A stretch of DNA of 5,036 nt from Roseiflexaceae bacterium (GTDB taxonomy: Bacteria > Chloroflexota > Chloroflexia > Chloroflexales > Roseiflexaceae), in NCBI GenBank assembly GCA_947462525.1, contig CANHPK010000168.1, positions 1 through 5,036 of the forward strand, in the 5' to 3' direction. Below, piece after piece: positions 1 through 4,791 of the stretch; within the stretch, counting starts at the first letter, position 1, and each line of letters opens with the position of its first letter. The notes under the pieces are model-generated. The model saw only the letters and a program-made list of their open reading frames with translations, was not told the origin of the DNA and did not search any database. The translations under genes were made by a program, and so were the position numbers.

Positions 1-509
1 CCTTTGAGATCAGCGACCGACTTGATTTCGTCGACGCGCTTGGCGCTGATGACCAGCGGGCTCGTCATCGGCGCTGATTCGTTGTGCATCGGCGCCACAA
101 TCGAGAACTTCACACCGCGGGCGGCGGCGTTGAACAACCCGGCACCGGCACCACCAAAGGCAGCATCGAAGTTACCAGCGGCCAGTTGGACGACCGGGTC
201 ACTGCCGCCTTGCACCGGCGTCGATTCGATCTGAATGCCCTCGGCAGCGAAGTAGCCGCGCTCGATACCGACATACAACGGCGCATAAATCATCACGGGC
301 ACATAGCCCAGGCGGACGATTTTGAGTTCGGCGGGGGCGGCAGCAGTCGGCTCGACCGGAGCAGCCTCGGTGGGCATCGGGTCGGTCAGCGGTTGGGTCG
401 CCGTCGCTTCGACGGCCGGCGCTTGCGTGGCTTCGGCAGCCGGAGCAGCCGCACCGCCACAGCTGGCGAGCACCAGACTCAACACGAGGAGAGAAATCAG
501 ACGCTTCAT
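1..509 (-). CDS. ABC transporter substrate-binding lipoprotein, NMT1/THI5-like family (3' end outside window)
   Basis: The reading frame starts at the ATG at 509-507 and stays open to the window edge, giving 169 residues of an expected 330-380. Residues 1-17 form a lipoprotein signal: basic MKR, a Leu/Val core, and the lipobox L14-A15-S16-C17, so C17 should be lipidated and the protein anchored outside the membrane. Residues 18-61 are a flexible Ala/Pro/Thr/Glu linker. The binding domain begins near residue 62 with LKIVRLGYVP, then YAPLYVGIERGYFAAEGI (75-92), GGSDPVVQLAAGNFDAAFGG (101-120) and the start of a VADLKG motif at the edge. This series is typical of periplasmic-type binding proteins for nitrate, sulfonate, taurine or thiamine-precursor importers (SsuA/TauA/NrtA/ThiY group). 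The substrate cannot be told from this half. Permease and ATPase genes would be expected further left, outside the window. It is divergent from the pentapeptide gene, with 344 bases between the two start codons. No strong Shine-Dalgarno is visible; GAAAG lies 14-18 bases upstream of the ATG. Confidence 0.92.
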   Translation of the reverse strand, partial: MKRLISLLVLSLVLASCGGAAAPAAEATQAPAVEATATQPLTDPMPTEAAPVEPTAAAPAELKIVRLGYVPVMIYAPLYVGIERGYFAAEGIQIESTPVQGGSDPVVQLAAGNFDAAFGGAGAGLFNAAARGVKFSIVAPMHNESAPMTSPLVISAKRVDEIKSVADLK

Positions 510-524
510 GCGTGTCACACTTTC

Positions 525-557
525 GTACAATACATTCCTTAATGCGGAACATTGTAC
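525..557. promoter_or_regulatory. Imperfect inverted repeat over the lipoprotein promoter (possible operator)
   Basis: The left arm GTACAATACATTCC (525-538) and the right arm GGAACATTGTAC (546-557) are inverted copies with a small internal length difference, separated by 7 bases. The right arm contains the predicted -10 hexamer and the left arm falls just downstream of the predicted start site. A regulator bound here would block the promoter. Because the right arm would lie upstream of the transcript start, a DNA operator is more likely than an RNA hairpin. No regulator gene is present to pair with it. Confidence 0.35.
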
Positions 558-559
558 CA
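551..559 (-). promoter_or_regulatory. Extended -10 promoter candidate for the substrate-binding lipoprotein
   Basis: Read on the minus strand this is TGGTACAAT, a TGn extended -10 followed by a hexamer matching TATAAT at five of six bases. No good -35 lies 16-18 bases upstream, which fits an extended -10 promoter. Transcription would start near base 544, giving a leader of about 35 bases before the ATG at 509. The call rests on motif match and position only. Confidence 0.4.
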
Positions 560-835
560 GAATTCACGACTTCTGCATCTTTTTTGACGAAAGCCGCAGG
601 GGACCTGCGTTCGCGCCCCGCGCCGCCGCGCGCAGTGGTGCTGGGGCATGCTGGACTATGAGCGGGCAACCTCAGAAAACCGCGGCGCCGTGTTTGATCT
701 GCGCATGGAGCGGGATGGGTGTGCGGGCGCAGGAAGCCGCGCAGAAATACACGTTCCAATGGTGAATGCTACTTTCCATATACAATGAAACAACCCCGTT
801 TGCTTTTTTTCGTATCAGTTACATTGATTTTTTCG

Positions 836-843
836 AAAAAGGA
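836..843 (+). promoter_or_regulatory. Ribosome binding site supporting the ATG at 854
   Basis: AAAAAGGA lies 10 bases upstream of the ATG at 854. It is the only purine-rich Shine-Dalgarno-like stretch near the possible starts of this frame; the alternative in-frame ATG at 785 has none. Its first five A's form one half of the palindrome TTTTTCGAAAAA at 829-840. The spacing is slightly long, so the site is plausible rather than strong. Confidence 0.5.
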
Positions 844-853
844 CACTTACAAC

Positions 854-3800
854 ATGTACCTGTACATACAACGTCTCGCACGCACAGCGCTCCTGGTGCT
901 GTGCATTGTAGGAAGTCAATTGGCCGCGCCTGCCACGACACATGCAAGCAGTCGCGCGTGTTTCGATCTATCGAGCGGGTCTGATTTGTCGGGCTGTGAT
1001 TTTCGTGGCATTGACTTCAGCAACGGCGCATTGTGGAACCTCAACTTCACCGGAGCGGACTTCACTGGCGCCAAGCTCGATGGTGCGGTCCTGACCAACA
1101 CAAACTTCACCAACGCCAATTTGACCGGCGTATCGTTCAGCGGCACGTCCATGGGTGGAGTCACGCTGACGGGTGCGACCATGACGAATGTCTCGTCGGC
1201 AAACATCATCGGTACCCCGAGCGCGCTCCCGACGAATTGGGTGTTGCGGAGTGGCGTTCTGCTTGGTCCGGGTGCGAATTTTCGCAACGCACTTCTCACA
1301 GGCATCAACATCGCATCCGTGGATCTGACCGGCGCCACCCTCGCCGGAGTCGTGTCGGGGGGCATCACCGGCACACCGAGCAAACTGCCCACCGATTGGA
1401 AGCTCATCGGCGGCTACCTCGTCGGACCCGCAGCCAACCTCGCGGGAGCTCATCTCGCCGGACTCAACCTCAGCACTGCCACGCTCACCAACATCACCTC
1501 GGGCGGGGTGACGGGCACGCCCACAGCATTACCTCCCAATTGGAAGCTCATCGGCGGCTACCTCATCGGCCCAAACGTCAATCTCGCTGGCGCCAACCTG
1601 GCTGGACTCAACCTCAGCGCTGCCACGCTCACGGGCGTGAAGTCCGGTAGCATCACCGGCACACCCAGCAAGCTCCCGACATTTTGGACCATCAGTGGTG
1701 GCTTTCTCATCGGACCAGGTGCGGATTTGTCGGGCAAAAATCTCGGCTCACTCACGCTGACTGAGGCAAACCTCAACAATGCCAATCTGACCGGCGCCGA
1801 CCTCAGCGGGGCGTTGTTGCGCAATGCATCTCTGGACAGCGCAAATCTCACCAACGCAACGCTCACCGGGGCTTCCCTCAGCGGTGCCGTAATGTCACGC
1901 GCAACGCTGACCGGCGTCAAATCGGGCAGGATCTTCATCGGTCCACGCTTCTTCCCCGCCAAGTGGGCGCTGCGCGGTGGTCATCTCGTCGGCCCGAGGG
2001 CAAATCTGACCACCGCTGACCTCAGCTTTACGACACTCACGGGTCTCGACCTGACTGGTGCGGATCTGACCAGCGCCAACCTCACCAGTGCCACGATGAC
2101 AGGCACCAATCTGACCAACGCCAATCTGACCAGCACCAATCTGACCAGTGCGAACCTTACCAATGCGACCCTCACATCCGCCACACTCGCCAGTGCCACC
2201 CTGGACGGTACTGTGCTGAGCGGCGTGAAAACGGGGAGTATCAGCGGCAACCCTGCGCTTCTAGCGACTGGCTGGCAGCTTATGAACGGGCACCTGGTCG
2301 GCCCCGGCGCCAACCTCACCGGCGCAGACCTCCACGAATATTCTTTGTATGGCCTCAATCTGGCCGGGGTCAACCTCACGGGTGCGACCCTTACCAACGT
2401 GGACCTCCGCGGCGCCATCTTGACTGATGCAAACTTCACGAGTGCGAATCTGACCCGCGCCTTGTTTGCCACCGCGACCATGACCAACACGGTGCTGATC
2501 AATACGGTTTTGCTCGCTGTCAGCTCGGGATCTATCATCGGCACACCTGCCAGCGTGCCAAACGGCTGGCGCTTTGTACAGGGATATCTGGTCGGTCCCA
2601 GCGCTGAGCTCGGCACTGCCAATCTGGGCGGTGCAGATCTTGCTGGTATCGATTTGAGTGGCGCCAACCTTGGTGGTGCAGACATCCGCAGCGCCAATCT
2701 CATCGGAGCCAAACTGCTTTCGACCAACTTCGCCGGGACCAACGCCGCCAGTACACTCTTGGACAACGCCAATTTGACTGACGCCAATCTCATGGGAGCA
2801 ACATTCAGCAACGCATCTCTGCGCCGTGCCAAGCTCTTGCGAGCGGCATTCAGCAACACACAATTCGATGGCACAAATCTCAGCGAAGCAAACTTCGGTG
2901 CCATCACCGCGTCAGGCTCGCGCTTTTATCAGGCCAACCTCAGCGGCGCACTACTCGGCAATGCCAACCTCAGTGGAAGCGACTTTTCGCAGTCGAATCT
3001 GACCAACGCCAACCTTACCGGCGCAAATCTGACCGGTGCCAACCTCGCACAAGCGACCGTGACCAAAACCAACTTCACCAAAGCCATTCTGAGTAGCGCA
3101 AATCTCACCGGCATCAGCGGCAGCGGCACCATCCTGACAAACGCCACACTGCAGGGTGCGGTCCTGTCGTATGTCAATCTCGTCGGCGCGAATCTGACCA
3201 GTGCGGTACTCACCGGCGCATCTGGTTCCTTTCCGGTCTTGAAGGACGCAGTCTTTACCAAAGCAACGCTCACCAATACGACCCTGTCGTCCGCCAATCT
3301 CACTGGCGCTACCTTCACCGATGCGCTCCTACCCGGGACATCGCTCGCGAGCAGTTCATTGCTGCGTGCCACGCTGACCGGCGCTAACCTGTCCACCACC
3401 ACGCTGACCCACGTGACCTCGGGGGGGATCATCGGCACGCCCAGGACACTCCCCACGGGTTGGAAGGTGCTCAAAGGGTACCTGCTCGGCCCAACGGCAG
3501 ACCTGCGTGGCGCAACCCTCACCGATGTTAATATCACGGGGGTCGACCTGTACAGCGCATTGGCCAGCAACCTGCGCAGTGCACGGATCACCGGCACCGC
3601 CACAGCACTCCCCTACGGCTGGATTCTCAGCCGTGGGTACCTGATTGGTGCGGGGGCCAATCTCAGCGCGACGAACCTAACGGGAATAAATCTCGGCACC
3701 GTGGATCTCATCGGCGTATCGTCTGGCGGCATTACGGGGGTGCCTGCAGTGCTCCCACCAAATTGGCAACTCATCGGGGGCTATCTCATCGGCCCCGGCG

Positions 3801-4345
3801 CGAATCTGTCCAACGCACGGCTCACAGGGCTCACCCTGGCGAGCGCACACCTCAGCGGCGTCACATCTGGGGGTATCGTCGGCACCCCCACATCGCTCCC
3901 CGACCAATGGACAATCCGCTCGGGGTACCTCATCGGACCAGGAGCAGATTTGAGTCGTGCAGAACTCGCTGGCATATCGCTCAGCGGCCTGCACCTCGAA
4001 GGAGCAACATTCACCGAAGCCAACCTGCGTTCCGCCAATCTGTCAAACAGCTTCTTGGCAGGGAGTACGTTCTCTTCGACGAACCTCGCCTATGCATTGC
4101 TCACGGATGCGGATCTGACCGGCGCTACGTGGGTCTACACGATTTGCCCAGACACTACCAACAGCGAAGACAATGGTTCGACATGCATTGGTCACCTCAG
4201 TCCTGCAGCGACACCCACGATAACCGCAACAGCGACTGCCACCGGTACACGCACACGTACAAGCACTGCGACTCGCACGAGCACCCGCACCCCTACCTGC
4301 GCCCTGTTTTGCAGCACCCCCACCCATCCGCGACCGACACCCTGA
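854..4345 (+). CDS. Large secreted pentapeptide-repeat protein with eleven Trp modules (1163 residues)
   Basis: The ATG at 854 gives a classical signal peptide: charged MYLYIQRLAR, hydrophobic TALLVLCIVG, and cleavage near A27 or A31. The frame is open further upstream, but earlier starts lack a ribosome site and would bury the signal peptide. From residue 45 to 1093 the protein is A(N/D)LTX-type pentapeptides, about 148 by my count, which in known family members fold as a four-sided right-handed beta-helix with 20 residues per coil. Eleven 29-residue modules, consensus SGGIxGTPxxLPxxWxLxxG then YLIGPGANL, interrupt it, with Trp at 129, 182, 230, 278, 371, 474, 572, 870, 923, 971 and 1019. 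A short C-terminal cap, ATWVYTICPD...GSTC (1091-1111), resembles the end of other pentapeptide proteins. A Thr/Ala/Arg/Pro tail follows (1117-1163). Cysteines of the mature chain occur only at the ends. No catalytic motif is visible. An extracellular structural or binding role is inference; the cytoplasmic DNA-mimic pentapeptide proteins (Qnr, MfpA) lack a signal peptide and are much shorter. Confidence 0.93.
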   Translation: MYLYIQRLARTALLVLCIVGSQLAAPATTHASSRACFDLSSGSDLSGCDFRGIDFSNGALWNLNFTGADFTGAKLDGAVLTNTNFTNANLTGVSFSGTSMGGVTLTGATMTNVSSANIIGTPSALPTNWVLRSGVLLGPGANFRNALLTGINIASVDLTGATLAGVVSGGITGTPSKLPTDWKLIGGYLVGPAANLAGAHLAGLNLSTATLTNITSGGVTGTPTALPPNWKLIGGYLIGPNVNLAGANLAGLNLSAATLTGVKSGSITGTPSKLPTFWTISGGFLIGPGADLSGKNLGSLTLTEANLNNANLTGADLSGALLRNASLDSANLTNATLTGASLSGAVMSRATLTGVKSGRIFIGPRFFPAKWALRGGHLVGPRANLTTADLSFTTLTGLDLTGADLTSANLTSATMTGTNLTNANLTSTNLTSANLTNATLTSATLASATLDGTVLSGVKTGSISGNPALLATGWQLMNGHLVGPGANLTGADLHEYSLYGLNLAGVNLTGATLTNVDLRGAILTDANFTSANLTRALFATATMTNTVLINTVLLAVSSGSIIGTPASVPNGWRFVQGYLVGPSAELGTANLGGADLAGIDLSGANLGGADIRSANLIGAKLLSTNFAGTNAASTLLDNANLTDANLMGATFSNASLRRAKLLRAAFSNTQFDGTNLSEANFGAITASGSRFYQANLSGALLGNANLSGSDFSQSNLTNANLTGANLTGANLAQATVTKTNFTKAILSSANLTGISGSGTILTNATLQGAVLSYVNLVGANLTSAVLTGASGSFPVLKDAVFTKATLTNTTLSSANLTGATFTDALLPGTSLASSSLLRATLTGANLSTTTLTHVTSGGIIGTPRTLPTGWKVLKGYLLGPTADLRGATLTDVNITGVDLYSALASNLRSARITGTATALPYGWILSRGYLIGAGANLSATNLTGINLGTVDLIGVSSGGITGVPAVLPPNWQLIGGYLIGPGANLSNARLTGLTLASAHLSGVTSGGIVGTPTSLPDQWTIRSGYLIGPGADLSRAELAGISLSGLHLEGATFTEANLRSANLSNSFLAGSTFSSTNLAYALLTDADLTGATWVYTICPDTTNSEDNGSTCIGHLSPAATPTITATATATGTRTRTSTATRTSTRTPTCALFCSTPTHPRPTP
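1196..1729 (+). repeat. N-terminal block of four Trp modules (modules 1-4)
   Basis: Residues 115-292 hold four copies of the GTPxxLPxxW / GxLxGP(G)A(N/D)L module with Trp at 129, 182, 230 and 278, spaced 53, 48 and 48 residues. The linkers are exactly 5, 4 and 4 pentapeptides. Distinguishing residues: LLGP in module 1, KLIGGYLVGP in module 2, LPPNW in module 3, WTI and GPGADLS in module 4. The same series recurs near the C-terminus at the same spacings. Confidence 0.9.
1355..1642 (+). repeat. Tandem 144-bp repeat (modules 2 and 3)
   Basis: Units 1355-1498 and 1499-1642 encode residues 168-215 and 216-263. I count about 105 identical bases of 144 (73%). They include a 26-base perfectly identical core at 1395-1420 and 1539-1564, encoding most of WKLIGGYL, and a second well conserved stretch encoding GLNLS(T/A)ATLT. 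The uneven identity suggests a duplication followed by divergence or local gene conversion over the core. Confidence 0.8.
1922..2611 (+). repeat. Central, more divergent Trp modules 5-7
   Basis: Modules at residues 357-385, 460-488 and 558-586 (bases 1922-2008, 2231-2317, 2525-2611) keep the Trp and GP(x)A(N/E)L parts but vary in the first half: module 5 reads RIFIGPRFFPAKW and module 6 reads GNPALLATGW. The linkers before modules 5, 6 and 7 are 13, 15 and 14 pentapeptides long, much longer than in the terminal blocks. Confidence 0.8.
2603..3412 (+). repeat. Uninterrupted run of 54 pentapeptides
   Basis: Between modules 7 and 8 the central hydrophobic position recurs every five residues from L586 to L851, without a register break, for 54 pentapeptides. 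A few central positions are replaced by small residues (for example GSGTI near 756 and GSFPV near 791), but the spacing is kept. With four pentapeptides per coil this would be about 13.5 coils of continuous beta-helix, assuming the family fold. Confidence 0.85.
3419..3952 (+). repeat. C-terminal block of four Trp modules (modules 8-11)
   Basis: Residues 856-1033 hold four modules with Trp at 870, 923, 971 and 1019, spaced 53, 48 and 48, exactly as in the N-terminal block and offset by 741 residues (2223 bases) at every module. Module 8 has LLGP as module 1 does, module 10 has LPPNW and LIGGYLIGP as module 3 does, and module 11 has WTI and GPGADLS as module 4 does. Module 9 is the most altered (GTATALPYGW, GAGANL). 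Confidence 0.9.
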
Positions 4346-4401
4346 TTGCAGGATTTTTCTTGAATACCACCTGCAGATATAACCGTATTTGGTGCGCTGA
4401 A

Positions 4402-4524
4402 TGGTACGCGTCATGTCCGGATTCATCACGTCAATCATGCGCGTGCGACCCAGGAAAAGATGGGACTGCGTGCCATTGCGCGGAGCGGTGGCACGCAGTC
4501 CCATGACGGGTGAGTGTGGAATGC
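4402..4524 (+). repeat. Intergenic repeat unit, copy 1
   Basis: The first 75 bases (4402-4476) match 4593-4667 at 64 of 75 positions without gaps, beginning with 22 identical bases that start TGGTACGCGTCATG. After a central hairpin, similarity resumes at CCATGACGG (4501-4509) and GTGTGG. The unit is therefore a left arm, a variable hairpin and a G/T-rich right arm. It could be a miniature mobile element or a REP-like intergenic repeat; no transposase or clear target-site duplication is seen. Confidence 0.75.
4460..4504. repeat. Perfect 16-bp stem hairpin in copy 1
   Basis: ATGGGACTGCGTGCCA (4460-4475) and TGGCACGCAGTCCCAT (4489-4504) are exact inverted complements around a 13-base loop. On the plus strand the stem is followed by GACGGG, not T's. 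On the minus strand it is followed by CTTTTCC, weakly terminator-like. It could also stabilise the 3' end of the pentapeptide mRNA, as REP-type hairpins do. Confidence 0.85.
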
Positions 4525-4590
4525 CACCCACCCCGCCAATCCGTCATGCCATGGCTGCGTCGCTGACGTGGCATCTTCCGCACGTTGCAT
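4525..4590 (-). repeat. Intergenic repeat unit, inverted partial copy
   Basis: Read on the minus strand this contains CGTGCG, then GAAGATGCC, a hairpin, CATGACGG, and a tail GACGGATTGGCGGGGTGGG that matches the tail of the 4593 copy at 16 of 19 bases. It lacks the long left arm of the other two. Its hairpin arms are ATGCCA (4546-4551) and TGGCAT (4569-4574), with an inner CGTC/GACG stem at 4558-4568. The opposite orientation to its neighbours makes the cluster +, -, +. Confidence 0.65.
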
Positions 4591-4592
4591 GT

Positions 4593-4700
4593 TGGTACGC
4601 GTCATGTCCGGATTGATCGCGTCAGTGATACGCGTGCGACCGAGTAAAAGATGGCACGTAGTGCCATGACGGTTTGGTGTGGTGGGATATGACGGGGTGG
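4593..4700 (+). repeat. Intergenic repeat unit, copy 2
   Basis: This is the direct copy of the 4402 unit, 191 bases away and 85% identical over the first 75 bases. Its hairpin is short: ATGGCAC (4651-4657), loop GTA, GTGCCAT (4661-4667). The right part carries CATGACGG followed by a G/T-rich tail in which ATGACGG recurs at 4689-4695. The right boundary is uncertain. Confidence 0.75.
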
Positions 4701-4717
4701 ACAGGATTATTGCTGCG

Positions 4718-4746
4718 TTGACACTGCGGAGTGCACATCCTAAAAT
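4718..4746 (+). promoter_or_regulatory. Sigma-70-type promoter for the downstream gene
   Basis: A perfect -35 TTGACA (4718-4723) is followed, after exactly 17 bases, by TAAAAT (4741-4746), five of six matches to the -10 consensus. Transcription would start near 4753, about 39 bases before the ATG at 4792. A second possible extended -10, TGATAAGAT at 4765-4773, has no matching -35. The promoter lies just beyond the repeat cluster, so the next gene can be expressed independently of the pentapeptide gene. Confidence 0.72.
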
Positions 4747-4791
4747 ACCCAAATAGATTAACGATGATAAGATGCGCGAGCACCCCCTACT

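Larger units (their letters stand above)
510..853. other. Divergent intergenic region
   Basis: These 344 bases separate the two divergent starts. The left end (about 520-560) is AT-richer and carries the lipoprotein promoter and an inverted repeat. The middle (about 595-750) is GC-rich and holds no protein I can recognise in any frame; a small CGCAGG/CCTGCG hairpin at 595-609 has no T tract. The right end (about 770-850) is AT-rich and precedes the pentapeptide gene. A TATACAAT string at 779-786 is a possible -10 for that gene, but no convincing -35 lies at the right distance, so I do not call it a promoter. Confidence 0.6.
4346..4791. other. Intergenic region with hairpin repeats and a promoter
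   Basis: These 446 bases lie between two genes on the same strand. Nothing in them reads as a convincing protein. From 4402 to about 4700 they consist of three related repeat units; the promoter of the next gene starts at 4718. No canonical Rho-independent terminator (stem plus T tract on the plus strand) is visible for the pentapeptide gene. Confidence 0.7.

Noticed and set aside
595..609. CGCAGG/CCTGCG hairpin with a 3-base loop in the divergent intergenic region
   Set aside because: There is no T tract on either strand, and it lies between divergent genes where no terminator is expected. A stem this short is common by chance in GC-rich DNA.
199..759. 186-codon minus-strand open frame across the lipoprotein start
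   Set aside because: It overlaps the well supported lipoprotein frame out of phase and its sequence is Arg/Cys-rich with no family resemblance.
719..853. Upstream extension of the pentapeptide frame, with possible starts at 719 and 785
   Set aside because: Neither start has a ribosome site, the extra residues are unlike the rest of the protein, and the ATG at 854 gives a textbook signal peptide. The ATG at 785 would give another hydrophobic start (MKQPRLLFFVSVTLIF) ahead of the real one, and remains a minor alternative.
1981..2907. 308-codon minus-strand open frame opposite the pentapeptide gene, with other long antisense frames at 916-1407, 1558-1962 and 2929-3603
   Set aside because: The 15-base periodic codon pattern of the pentapeptide gene keeps stops out of one antisense frame. 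The products are Val/Ala/Arg/Pro repeats mirroring that pattern.
854..4345. Many N-x-T/S sequons (NLT, NFT, NLS) suggesting a glycosylated surface protein
   Set aside because: They follow directly from the A-N-L-T-x repeat consensus, so their number carries no independent evidence of glycosylation, and no oligosaccharyltransferase gene is present.
4347..4375. TGCAGG/CCTGCA inverted repeat just after the pentapeptide stop codon as a terminator
   Set aside because: The stem is only 6 bp with a 17-base loop. The T's are in the loop and no T tract follows.
4402..4700. CRISPR array
   Set aside because: Only three units, of unequal length, in mixed orientation, with no regular spacers and no cas gene nearby.
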